Assembly: GCF_040783535.2 (NCBI RefSeq)
Contig: NZ_JBFONW020000005.1
Location: forward strand, 124,001-188,000
DNA from: Aestuariibius insulae
GTDB taxonomy: Bacteria > Pseudomonadota > Alphaproteobacteria > Rhodobacterales > Rhodobacteraceae
DNA length: 64,000 bases
Direction of reading: 5' to 3'
Positions 16,892 through 24,595 of this stretch are shown here, piece after piece. Positions within the stretch are counted from its first letter, which is position 1. Each line of letters begins with the position of its first letter. The notes under the pieces are model-generated. The model did no database searches and was not told the DNA's origin. It saw only the letters and a list, made by a program, of their open reading frames with translations. A program made the position numbers and the translations under genes.

Positions 16892-17153
16892 AGGAATGCT
16901 CCTCTTAAAAAAAAGAATTTATTAAAGATATGATGTTATGTGGGGACGACTTTGCCGGGGTGCCAGATCTCAAACCGTCCAGGCAGGTCAGGGAAACCGT
17001 CCCTTGACGTCGAATTTTCCGGCCATCCGGGTCCGATTTAGTTGGCGAAATCCTCTCGCACAGAAAAACCCGAGATAACTTAGCTCTGATCTGGTTCTTT
17101 TTGCCCCAGAACGCACCGAGCGCATCGTTCATCCTGGTCCGTACCAAGAATTC
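16892..17153. other. Non-coding region upstream of secreted protein B and ispH module
   Basis: About 260 bp without a credible gene. A/T-rich stretches at 16905-16940 and 17075-17105 probably hold the promoter of the minus-strand secreted-protein gene. No repeat or RNA gene was recognised here; the phased repeat module begins at 17154. Confidence 0.5.
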
Positions 17154-17222
17154 ACCGACCGGATACCGACGGACTACCGACGCAATACCGACCTCCCGTT
17201 TTGACAGGATCGCCGCCGTTAA
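17154..17222 (+). promoter_or_regulatory. 11-bp-phased ACCGAC array plus GCCGTTAA upstream of ispH
   Basis: ACCGAC occurs at 17154, 17165, 17176 and 17187, each exactly 11 bp apart; a degenerate ACCAAG at 17143 extends the phase. GCCGTTAA follows at 17215, 28 bp after the start of the last repeat. The same architecture, spacing and two long shared words are found at 56840-56908 upstream of cobO. One repeat per helical turn puts all sites on one DNA face, as expected for cooperative binding of a regulator. The ispH start is 118 bp after the last ACCGAC. Confidence 0.75.
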
Positions 17223-17310
17223 TCAGATCCGCCGACGCGCAAACCATCCTCGCACATCTGCGGCAGCCCGGCGCTTTACCCTCCATCAGGAAGCGCTTAC
17301 TTAACTGCCT

Positions 17311-18261
17311 ATGACCAAGCCGCCCCTCACCCTCTATCTCGCCGCTCCCCGCGGCTTCTGCGCGGGCGTTGACCGCGCGATCAAGATCGTCGAGATGGCG
17401 CTCGAGAAATGGGGCGCCCCGGTCTATGTCCGCCACGAGATCGTCCACAACAAATACGTGGTCGATGGCCTGCGCGACAAAGGTGCTGTTTTCGTTGAGG
17501 AATTATCTGAAACGCCCACCGACCGCCCGGTGATCTTCTCGGCCCACGGCGTGCCGAAATCCGTCCCCGCCGAGGCCGAGCAGCGCGAGATGATCTATGT
17601 CGACGCGACCTGTCCGCTTGTCTCCAAGGTCCATATCGAGGCCGAGCGCCACGCCGCAAACGGCCTGCAGATGATCATGATCGGGCACGAAGGCCACCCC
17701 GAGACCATCGGCACAATGGGTCAGCTCCCACCCGGAGAGGTCCTGCTCGTCGAAACCGTCGCCGACGTCGCCACGGTTCAGGTTCGGGATCCCGAAAAGC
17801 TCGCCTTCGTTACCCAGACGACTCTATCCGTCGATGATACCGCCGAAATCGTGGAGGCGCTAAACGCCCGGTTTCCAAAGATAATCGGCCCCCACAAGGA
17901 AGACATCTGCTACGCCACGACCAATCGGCAAGAGGCGGTCAAGGCCATGGCCCCCAGTTGCGACGCCCTCCTCGTGGTCGGCGCGCCCAACAGCTCGAAC
18001 TCCCGGCGCCTCGTCGAAGTCGCGAGCAAGGCGGGCTGCCCCTATGCCCAGCTGATCGGCCGAGCCGACCAGATCGACTGGCGCGCCCTGGACGGCATCC
18101 GCTCAGTCGGCCTGACGGCCGGCGCCTCGGCCCCCGAGATCCTCACCGAAGAAGTCATCGACGCCTTCAAATCCCGCTATGACGTGACCATCGAGACTGT
18201 CACGACGGCTGAGGAAAATGTCGAGTTCAAGGTCCCTCGCATCCTGCGCGAGCCCGCGTAG
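17311..18261 (+). CDS. ispH: 4-hydroxy-3-methylbut-2-enyl diphosphate reductase (IspH/LytB)
   Basis: 316 aa. It catalyses the last step of the MEP isoprenoid pathway, giving IPP and DMAPP. Three cysteines that ligate the 4Fe-4S cluster are visible: PRGFCAGVDRA (C17), VDATCPLVSK (C101) and KEDICYATTNRQ (C200). APNSSNSRRLVEVA and LTAGASAPEILTEEVI are further signatures. It heads a plus-strand run (ispH, DUF3429-type gene, methyltransferase, rnhA) with gaps or overlaps of a few bases. The phased repeat module upstream may control it. Confidence 0.97.
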   Translation: MTKPPLTLYLAAPRGFCAGVDRAIKIVEMALEKWGAPVYVRHEIVHNKYVVDGLRDKGAVFVEELSETPTDRPVIFSAHGVPKSVPAEAEQREMIYVDATCPLVSKVHIEAERHAANGLQMIMIGHEGHPETIGTMGQLPPGEVLLVETVADVATVQVRDPEKLAFVTQTTLSVDDTAEIVEALNARFPKIIGPHKEDICYATTNRQEAVKAMAPSCDALLVVGAPNSSNSRRLVEVASKAGCPYAQLIGRADQIDWRALDGIRSVGLTAGASAPEILTEEVIDAFKSRYDVTIETVTTAEENVEFKVPRILREPA

Positions 18262-18268
18262 CAAAGCG

Positions 18269-18718
18269 ATGAGGCCCGTCCCCCTCTCCGCCATGCTGCT
18301 TGGCGCAGCCGGGCTTCTTCCGTTTCTCTGGGGGGTGCTAACGCTCGTCTCCGACCCTATCGCACAGGTCACGATCCGCACGGTCGGCCCGCGTTTCACC
18401 GCGCCTTATGTGCTTGTCGCCTATGGCACGATCATCCTCGCCTTCATGTCCGGCGTCCTCTGGGGCTTTGCGACCAAGACCGAGGGCAAAGCCGCCGCTG
18501 CGGGCTATGCCCTCTCCACGCTGCCTGCGCTTTGGGCCTTCTTCACCTTCGGCGGCGGCCACCAGCTTGCCGCGATGAACCTGATGATCGGCTATGCCGC
18601 GCTGCTTTTGCTTGACTGGAGCTTCCAGCGGCAAGGTCTCGCCCCGCCCTGGTGGCTGTCGCTGCGCATCCCCCTGACCGCCGTGGTCCTGATCTGCCTG
18701 GCCTTTGCCGCGACATGA
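18269..18718 (+). CDS. DUF3429-like small membrane protein
   Basis: 149 aa from the ATG at 18269, 7 nt after the ispH stop. Four to five hydrophobic segments are visible (PLSAMLLGAAGLLPFLWGVL, YVLVAYGTIILAFMSGVLWGF, LSTLPALWAFFTFGGG, AMNLMIGYAALLLLDWSFQ, LTAVVLICLAFAAT). The pattern YGTIILAFMSGVLWGF followed by LDWSFQRQGLAPPWWLSLRIPLT resembles DUF3429 inner-membrane proteins. No function is known. ATGA overlap with the next gene indicates translational coupling. Confidence 0.75.
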   Translation: MRPVPLSAMLLGAAGLLPFLWGVLTLVSDPIAQVTIRTVGPRFTAPYVLVAYGTIILAFMSGVLWGFATKTEGKAAAAGYALSTLPALWAFFTFGGGHQLAAMNLMIGYAALLLLDWSFQRQGLAPPWWLSLRIPLTAVVLICLAFAAT

Positions 18719-19305
18719 CGGAGGATCCCCAAACCCTCGCGGTCTATGATGCAAAGGCCGCCGAATACGCAGCCTGCTTCGGCCCGACATCGTTCCAAAC
18801 GCTGCAAGACTTCATCGCCGCGCTCCCCGAAGGCGGCCGCGTCCTCGACCTTGGCTGCGGCCCTGGCACGGCATCCCGCCACATGGCCGAGGCGAGCCTC
18901 AAGGTCGTCGCGACAGACGCCTCCGCCCAGATGATTGCGTTGGCCGGTGAGATTGCCGGGGTTACCGCCCGCCAGGAGAGCTTCGATGATCTGACCGGCA
19001 CAGACCTCTACGATGGCATCTGGGCCAGCTTCAGCCTCCTCCACGCGCCGCGCGCAAAGCTGCCCGACTATCTGGCGGCGATATCGGCAGCCCTCAAACC
19101 GGGCGGCCTCCTGCATCTTGGCATGAAGCTTGGCGACGGCGAGCGCCGCGACAGCCTGGGACGGTTCTACAGCTTCTACTCCGAAGAGGAGCTTCGCACA
19201 CATCTGGACACCGCGGGCTTTACCGTAACCTCCGTGACAACCGGAGAGGAACGCGGCCTCGCCGGTGATGTCTCTCCCTATATTCTCTTCCTCGCCCGTG
19301 GCTGA
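18715..19305 (+). CDS. Class I SAM-dependent methyltransferase
   Basis: 196 aa; the ATG at 18715 overlaps the previous stop (ATGA). SAM-binding motif I is VLDLGCGPGTASRHMAE (about residues 41-57), the post-I acidic region is VVATDASAQMIALA, and motif IV is LYDGIWASFSLLHAPRAKL. The substrate is unknown; the layout resembles small-molecule methyltransferases. It lies between the DUF3429-type gene and rnhA, a compact cluster probably transcribed from the ispH promoter. Confidence 0.87.
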   Translation: MTEDPQTLAVYDAKAAEYAACFGPTSFQTLQDFIAALPEGGRVLDLGCGPGTASRHMAEASLKVVATDASAQMIALAGEIAGVTARQESFDDLTGTDLYDGIWASFSLLHAPRAKLPDYLAAISAALKPGGLLHLGMKLGDGERRDSLGRFYSFYSEEELRTHLDTAGFTVTSVTTGEERGLAGDVSPYILFLARG

Positions 19306-19759
19306 GCTGTTCGCCTATACCGATGGCGCCTGCTCGGGCAATCCCGGCCCCGGCGGCTGGGGCGCATTGCTGATCGCACGCGATGGCGATGCCGTCATCA
19401 AGGAACGGGATCTCAAAGGCGGCGAGGCGCACACCACCAACAACCGGATGGAGCTTCTGGCCGCGATCCACGCCCTTGAAGCGCTGGAAAAACCCTCCCG
19501 GATCACGGTCGTCACCGACAGCGCCTATGTCAAAGGCGGCATCACCGAATGGATCGACGGCTGGAAGCGTCGGGGGTGGAAAACCTCCACCAAAAAGCCA
19601 GTCAAGAACGAGGATCTCTGGCGCCGGCTCGACGAAGCGCAGGCCCGCCACGATGTGACCTGGAAATGGGTCAAGGGCCATGCGGGTCATCCGGAGAACG
19701 AGCGTGCCGACGAGCTTGCCCGCGCAGGCATGGCCCCCTTCAAACCGACATCGAAATAG
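19298..19759 (+). CDS. rnhA: Ribonuclease HI
   Basis: 153 aa if translation starts at the GTG at 19298, which gives the family-typical beginning xAELFAYTDGACSGNPGPGG. An upstream ATG at 19268 (163 aa) cannot be excluded; neither has a clear ribosome-binding site. RNase HI degrades RNA in RNA-DNA hybrids. The catalytic carboxylates are visible: D in AYTDGAC, E in TTNNRMELLA, D in VVTDSAYV, and D with the preceding H in KGHAGHPENERADELA. The length is close to E. coli RnhA (155 aa). It overlaps the methyltransferase gene by 8 nt. Confidence 0.93.
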   Translation: MAELFAYTDGACSGNPGPGGWGALLIARDGDAVIKERDLKGGEAHTTNNRMELLAAIHALEALEKPSRITVVTDSAYVKGGITEWIDGWKRRGWKTSTKKPVKNEDLWRRLDEAQARHDVTWKWVKGHAGHPENERADELARAGMAPFKPTSK

Positions 19760-19894
19760 ACCGCGGGACCGAGAGGCCAGCGGCCTGATGTCCCTATGAC
19801 AAGCTCCAGCTAAGCTCGACGACCCTGAGTGCGGCCCTTGCATCGGGCCTCGCACCCGGCGAGACAGCGGATCACACAAGGCTGAGATATCCAA

Positions 19895-20809
19895 ATGGAC
19901 CTACGACAGATCAGATGCTTCATCGCTGTCGCGGAGGAGCTGCACTTCCGCCGCGCGGCAGAGCGTGTCGGTCTGGCGCAGACCGCGCTTTCTGCGCAGG
20001 TCAAACGGCTGGAGGACGAACTGGGATATCCCCTCCTCTTCCGGACGACCCGTCATGTCAGTCTGACGCAGGCAGGAGCGGTCTTTCTTGACGAAAGCCG
20101 CGCCGTTCTGAGCCGGTTGGACCTCGCCGTGGACCGCGCTGGCGCAGCGGCGTCCAGCGGTCTGGACCGGCTGCGGATTGGCGGGATCGACGCTGCGCTG
20201 GTCTGGTTTCTGCCGCCGATCTTCACCGCCTTTCAGAAACGGCATCCCGGGATCAGGCTGCAACTAACCGAGGTTTCGGCATCGGCCGTGCAGCTTGAGG
20301 AACTGGTTCGCCACCGGATCGATCTGTGTTTCTTCCGGCCACCGGTGGACCGGGACGGCGTTCAATGGGAGCTCTTGTTCGAAGAGCGCATGTTCGTGGC
20401 TCTCGCCGAAGACGATCCGCTTGCACAGGAGGCGCGGCTCGATACCGCGCAATTATCCGGTCGCAAGCTTATCAGCTATCCGCGTCATTCCCGCCCCTAT
20501 CTGGCCAATATCGTCGACACCTGTCTGGCCGGGCTCAAAAACCCGCCAGTGAGCGATCTTCAGGTGCTCGACAAGTCGACCCTGCTCAGGCTGGTAAGCG
20601 AAGGGACTGGGATCGGTCTTATCCCGCAATGGGTGTCCGAGATCGAGGCGCATGGCGTCCGCTTCGTGCCTCTCAACGCGGGTCCCGTGCTGCAATTCGG
20701 CGTCGCCTGGAGAGAGCGAGACCGCGATAGCGAAACGCTCGGATATTTTCTCGACCTGGCCCGTCACCGGGCGAACGAGATCGAAGCGCGGTTCGGATCG
20801 GCCAGCTAG
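19895..20809 (+). CDS. LysR-family transcriptional regulator
   Basis: 304 aa. The N-terminal winged helix is MDLRQIRCFIAVAEELHFRR followed by AAERVGLAQTALSAQVKRLEDELG, the standard LysR HTH. The C-terminal periplasmic-binding-like effector domain spans about residues 90-295 (LRIGGIDAALVWFLPPIFTAF, VRHRIDLCFFRPPVD, LLRLVSEGTGIGLIPQWV). It is tail-to-tail with the dehalogenase-like hydrolase gene (4-nt overlap), so it does not obviously share a promoter with it. Its target and effector are unknown. Confidence 0.93.
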   Translation: MDLRQIRCFIAVAEELHFRRAAERVGLAQTALSAQVKRLEDELGYPLLFRTTRHVSLTQAGAVFLDESRAVLSRLDLAVDRAGAAASSGLDRLRIGGIDAALVWFLPPIFTAFQKRHPGIRLQLTEVSASAVQLEELVRHRIDLCFFRPPVDRDGVQWELLFEERMFVALAEDDPLAQEARLDTAQLSGRKLISYPRHSRPYLANIVDTCLAGLKNPPVSDLQVLDKSTLLRLVSEGTGIGLIPQWVSEIEAHGVRFVPLNAGPVLQFGVAWRERDRDSETLGYFLDLARHRANEIEARFGSAS

Positions 20810-21741
20810 AGGCGCTCCAGAAACGACCGCCATTCCGACAAGACCGCGTCGGGGATCTCCTCGGCAAGGTAATGCCCGCCCGGCAAGGCCCGCCCGGTCA
20901 CCGTCTCAGCCCGCTCGCGCCAAAGTGAAAGACAATCGAAATGCCGCTCGATCGCACCATTCGCGCCCCAAAGGGCATGGACGGGCATGGAAAGCTTTCC
21001 CTCGTCTGCATCGTCATGAACGATATCGATCGTCCATGAGGCACGGTAATCCTCGCAGGCAGACGCAATCGTTCCGGGGTCTCGCCAGCAGTCTAGATAT
21101 TCGGTGGAGGCCTGACGCGCAAAGATTGGCGTACCGTCTGACCCGGTGCAGCATTTCTTGCACCAATACCAATCGGGATCTGCGCCGATCAGGCGTTCGG
21201 GCATCGGGCTGGGCTGGATCAGCCAGAACCACCACCAATAATCAGCGGCAAATTCGGCCGTCGTGTTCCGATACATCTCGCGGGTCGGCGCGATATCGAG
21301 CGTCATCAGCGCCCGAACCCTTTCGGGATGATCGGCGGCCAGCCGGTGGGCAACCCGTGCACCGCGATCATGCGCACCGATCACGAAATCCCAAAGATCC
21401 AACGCATCCATCAAGGCAAGCAGATCGGACGCCATCGCGCGTTTGGACATCGATGAATGGTCCGCCTCGGTCGGCGGCTTCCAGGACTTTCCGTAACCTC
21501 GAAGATCAGGGCAAATTACCGTGTGGTCCCGCGCAAGGTCCCCGGCCATGCGGTGCCACATCGCAGACGTTTGAGGATGTCCATGGAGCAACAGCATCGT
21601 GGGTCCCGAGCCGCCGATACGATAGCGGACATGACCCTCCGGCAACTCCAGCACGCGGTCGTCGAAGCCTTCAAAAAAGCCCAGCTCCACATGGGAGGCG
21701 GACAGCAGGGCAGCGGGATCCATCTGAGGCATCGTCAACAT
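20806..21741 (-). CDS. Alpha/beta hydrolase, haloacetate/fluoroacetate dehalogenase-like
   Basis: 311 aa from the ATG at 21741 (ATG 21732 also possible); the in-frame extension to 21915 is not supported. Core motifs: oxyanion-hole HGHPQTSAMW (about 53-62), nucleophile region IGAHDRGARVAHRLA with Asp125 followed by Arg126 and Arg129, and catalytic His290 in LPGGHYLAEE. The HDRGxR nucleophile motif is that of fluoroacetate dehalogenases, where the two Arg bind the carboxylate. The halide-pocket segment reads YWWWFWLIQP, so the His that usually precedes the Trp in fluoroacetate dehalogenases seems replaced by Trp (recalled from the family). Haloacid dehalogenation is plausible; use of fluoroacetate is doubtful. 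Confidence 0.83.
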   Translation of the reverse strand: MLTMPQMDPAALLSASHVELGFFEGFDDRVLELPEGHVRYRIGGSGPTMLLLHGHPQTSAMWHRMAGDLARDHTVICPDLRGYGKSWKPPTEADHSSMSKRAMASDLLALMDALDLWDFVIGAHDRGARVAHRLAADHPERVRALMTLDIAPTREMYRNTTAEFAADYWWWFWLIQPSPMPERLIGADPDWYWCKKCCTGSDGTPIFARQASTEYLDCWRDPGTIASACEDYRASWTIDIVHDDADEGKLSMPVHALWGANGAIERHFDCLSLWRERAETVTGRALPGGHYLAEEIPDAVLSEWRSFLERL

Positions 21742-22056
21742 GCGATCTTGGGTGCCATGGCGCGTGCTAAAAAAGAACAACAAATGATTGTATAAATTTT
21801 TATGCTCAATAGACCGCCCATCCGTGACATCTCGTGCGTTCTCGAGCTTGAGGCAGGAGGAGAGAAGAGCCCGTAAAAAACAACTGGCGGCGATCGCTGA
21901 ATGGCTCGCCTTCATCCATCAGGCCTCCAATTTGCGAGCGAGGGGATGTGGAATAATCACGAGCACCTCGGCGGAAACCAGATCATCTCCAGTAACCACG
22001 CAGACCTTCTCAGTCCCGACGTCTCGAGCCTCGGGGCAGCTTCCCTCGTGGCGTGA
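21742..22056. other. Non-coding gap upstream of hydrolase
   Basis: About 315 bp with lower GC at 21770-21800 (AAATGATTGTATAAATTTTTATG) that may hold the hydrolase promoter on the minus strand. I see no gene with a ribosome-binding site and no clear RNA. An open reading frame runs on the plus strand through this region, but its codon pattern is unconvincing. Confidence 0.4.
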
Positions 22057-22956
22057 TCAGATCAGTTTCCGCGGCAGATCGAGCCCCCTGAGGATCTCCT
22101 CCGCCGCCATGGCCTGCTTGCCGGCCCGTTGCGCTTTCGTGATCTCGACGGCTCTATCGCCGCAGGCGACCACAAAGCCGGGTAGCACCTCACCCGGCGC
22201 GCCTGCACCGTCGACCACGCGCGCGCCCAGAAGCTTCACACGCTCGCCCCCGATCTCGCACCAAGCGCCGGGAAACGGGGCCAGCCCGCGGATCAGCCGC
22301 GATACCTCTGCCGCAGGCCGGCTCCAGTCGATCCGCGCCTCTGCCTTGTCGATCTTGGCGGCATAGGTCACGCCCTCCTCGGGCTGCTGAACCGGCTCGA
22401 GCTCCTCTAGATCGGCCAAGGCCTGCACGATCAGATCCGCGCCCAGTCGGGACAGCCGGTCATGCAGCTGCCCTGATGTCTCTTCCGCTCCGATCGCGGC
22501 GCGGCCCTCCAGCAGCACCGGCCCGGTATCGAGGCCAGCCTCCATCTGCATGATCGCCACACCCGTTTCGGCATCGCCCGCCATGATCGCGCGCTGGATC
22601 GGCGCGGCTCCGCGCCAGCGCGGCAACAGCGAGGCGTGGATATTGAGGCACCCGAACCGCGGCGCCTCCAGCACGGGAACAGGCAGGATCAGACCATAGG
22701 CCACGACCACGCCCACATCTGCCTCCAGCGCCGCGAACTCCGCCTGCTCCTTCTCGCCTTTGAGCGAGACTGGATGGCGTACCGGCAGATCCAGAGCCTC
22801 CGCGCGGGCCTGGACGGGCGAGGGTCGGTCCTTCTTCCCGCGCCCGGCAGGGCGGGGCGGCTGGCAGTAAACGCACACAACCTCGTGCCCGGCGGCCACG
22901 ATAGCCTCCAGCGCTGCCACCGAAAACGCCGGTGTCCCCATGAACACGATCTTCAT
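22057..22956 (-). CDS. fmt: Methionyl-tRNA formyltransferase
   Basis: 299 aa. It formylates initiator Met-tRNA using 10-formyl-THF. Seen: MKIVFMGTPAFSVAALEAIV, the catalytic-loop region LNIHASLLPRWRGAAPIQRA (Asn, His and the SLLPRWRGAAPI signature) and GVAIMQMEAGLDTGPVL with the catalytic Asp. The C-terminal OB-like domain follows after about residue 205. It is the last gene of a def-def-def-fmt group, functionally coherent because deformylases remove the formyl group added by Fmt. Confidence 0.96.
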   Translation of the reverse strand: MKIVFMGTPAFSVAALEAIVAAGHEVVCVYCQPPRPAGRGKKDRPSPVQARAEALDLPVRHPVSLKGEKEQAEFAALEADVGVVVAYGLILPVPVLEAPRFGCLNIHASLLPRWRGAAPIQRAIMAGDAETGVAIMQMEAGLDTGPVLLEGRAAIGAEETSGQLHDRLSRLGADLIVQALADLEELEPVQQPEEGVTYAAKIDKAEARIDWSRPAAEVSRLIRGLAPFPGAWCEIGGERVKLLGARVVDGAGAPGEVLPGFVVACGDRAVEITKAQRAGKQAMAAEEILRGLDLPRKLI

Positions 22957-22971
22957 CCCGCGCTGTCCTTT

Positions 22972-23045
22972 CGCTTTCTTCGTCAGAAGAAAGCGCCCGC
23001 CCGCAGGGCGCCCCCCTCATCGTCAGATTTTTAGCTAAAAATCTG
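22972..23045. repeat. Three consecutive hairpins between def-like gene and fmt
   Basis: 22972-22995 is a stem of 10 bp (CGCTTTCTTC/GAAGAAAGCG) with loop GTCA. 22994-23012 is GCGCCC/GGGCGC around a 7-nt loop. 23024-23045 is a perfect 22-bp palindrome (half CAGATTTTTAG), the same length as the three at 16123-16198, and it contains the stop codon of the def-like gene. They may end or stabilise transcripts between the def genes and fmt. Confidence 0.75.
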
Positions 23046-23531
23046 TCGCCGTCCCGCTTTCTTCAACAGCCGATCCCGCTTCAGGCGGCTGAGCCTATGA
23101 AAGTACATCCGGCCCGATAGGTGATCGATCTGATGCTGAACCGACCGCGCCCACAAGCCGTCCAGCTCCCGCTCGCAAGGCGATCCTCCCTCGTCCAGAT
23201 AGGCGACCGTACAGGAGATCGGTCGCACCACCTCCGCCGAGACACCCGGCAGATTGGGCGAGGCCTCCTGAATAGCAATCGTTTCATCGCTCACCTGCAG
23301 AAGCCGCGGATTGGCTATCCGGATCACCTGCCCGCGCGTCTCCGACGCATCGACGACCGCCAAGTGCCGCATCACACCGATCTGAGGGGCGGCCAAGCCG
23401 ATCCCCGGCATCGCGTCCATTGCAGCGACCATCTCGTCCCAGATAGCGCGGACTTTGTCATCCACCGCCTCAATCGGCTCGGCCGCCTTGCGCAGCCGAG
23501 GATCCGGCCAGAGCAGGAACGGGCGCGTCAC
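23031..23531 (-). CDS. Peptide-deformylase-like protein, catalytic residues lost
   Basis: 166 aa with a recognisable deformylase fold. Motif I GIGLAAPQIG is intact (43-52). Motif II, normally EGCLS with the Cys metal ligand, reads EASPNLPG (89-96). Motif III reads QHQIDHL (132-138) in place of QHEIDH, so the catalytic Glu is Gln. Without the Cys ligand and the Glu it is unlikely to deformylate peptides. It overlaps the next def gene by 4 nt and its stop lies in a 22-bp palindrome. It is probably a retained paralogue with another role, such as peptide or N-terminus binding. Confidence 0.85.
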   Translation of the reverse strand: MTRPFLLWPDPRLRKAAEPIEAVDDKVRAIWDEMVAAMDAMPGIGLAAPQIGVMRHLAVVDASETRGQVIRIANPRLLQVSDETIAIQEASPNLPGVSAEVVRPISCTVAYLDEGGSPCERELDGLWARSVQHQIDHLSGRMYFHRLSRLKRDRLLKKAGRRQIFS

Positions 23532-23986
23532 ACCTCCGTGCCGTGATCCAAGATAAGCCGCCCATCCAGATGATCCAGCTCATGACAGGCGATCATCGCC
23601 TCCTGACCGACCAGCCGCTCGGTCGTCAGAACGCCGCTTCGGGACATCCAGCGCAGGTCCACCCAAAGAGGCCGCTGCACGCGGTAAACCTTCCCGGGGA
23701 TCGACAGGCACGCCTCCTCCCCGACCGTCTGCATCGGTGCGGCCTCGACGATCTCGGGATTGACGACCACGATCGGCGCCTTGTCCCCGGTCTTCCATCG
23801 GGCATCCATCACAAAGACCCTTCGGTCGTCGCCGATCTGGGGGGCGGCCAGACCGCGCCCTTCGGCGGCATACATCGTGTCGAGCAGATCGTCGGCAAGG
23901 CTTTGAAACTCGTCGCCGAACTCGGCCACCCGCGTGCAGGCCACCCGCAACGCATCGCTCGGCGCCTCATGGATTTCGCGGATCAT
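23528..23986 (-). CDS. def: Peptide deformylase (second copy)
   Basis: 152 aa from the ATG at 23986, which overlaps the stop of the upstream def (ATGA). A longer reading to 24115 would run through that gene. Motif I GRGLAAPQIG (43-52), motif II EEACLSIPG with the Cys metal ligand at 93, motif III CHELDHLDG (134-142) keeping both His ligands and the catalytic Glu. Gly-to-Ala in motif II and Gln-to-Cys in motif III are conservative departures, so activity is likely but its specificity may differ from the third copy. Confidence 0.88.
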   Translation of the reverse strand: MIREIHEAPSDALRVACTRVAEFGDEFQSLADDLLDTMYAAEGRGLAAPQIGDDRRVFVMDARWKTGDKAPIVVVNPEIVEAAPMQTVGEEACLSIPGKVYRVQRPLWVDLRWMSRSGVLTTERLVGQEAMIACHELDHLDGRLILDHGTEV

Positions 23987-24513
23987 GCCCGCGCCCTCTC
24001 GCGCTTGAGCTTCACCATCTTGCGCGTGATCATCTGGCGCTTTAGCGGCTTGAGGTAATCGATGAACAGCCGCCCATCCAGGTGGTCGATCTCGTGCTGT
24101 ACGCAGGTCGCCCACAGCCCCGAAAACCGCTCCGAACAGGCGCCGCCCTCGAGCGAGGTCCAGGTCACCTCGACCTCCGCCGGACGCTCTACATCCGCGT
24201 ATTGATCCGGGATCGACAGGCAGCCTTCCTCGTAGACGCTTTGCTCCTCCGAGGACCAGACGATCTGAGGATCGACCAGCACCATCGGGCGCGGCGGCTG
24301 ATCCTCCTCCTTCACGCAGTCCATAACCAGAAGCCGGCTTAGAACACCGACCTGGGGCGCCGCCAGCCCGATGCCCGGCGCATCGTACATCGTCTCGAGC
24401 ATATCTGCGGCCAATGCCTTGATCTCGCCTGAGACCGAACCGACCGGCGCGGCCTCCGATTTGAGCCGCGGATCAGGATGAATGAGGATGGGTCGTTTCG
24501 CCATGCCCTCCAT
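23983..24513 (-). CDS. def: Peptide deformylase (canonical copy)
   Basis: 176 aa from the ATG at 24513, or 173 aa from 24504; the start is uncertain because a GGAGG lies only 2 nt before the second ATG. It removes the formyl group from nascent N-terminal Met. All three motifs are canonical: GIGLAAPQVG (47-56), EGCLS (96-100) and QHEIDHLDG (139-147). It is the first gene of the def-def-def-fmt group and the most probable housekeeping deformylase. Confidence 0.95.
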   Translation of the reverse strand: MEGMAKRPILIHPDPRLKSEAAPVGSVSGEIKALAADMLETMYDAPGIGLAAPQVGVLSRLLVMDCVKEEDQPPRPMVLVDPQIVWSSEEQSVYEEGCLSIPDQYADVERPAEVEVTWTSLEGGACSERFSGLWATCVQHEIDHLDGRLFIDYLKPLKRQMITRKMVKLKRERARA

Positions 24514-24595
24514 CTAGGACAGCCGCCGGGCCACTGCAATCCGCGCTTGCGCCCGGCCCGCGTGACGGTAGCTTGCTGCCTCAAAGGAGACCGAT

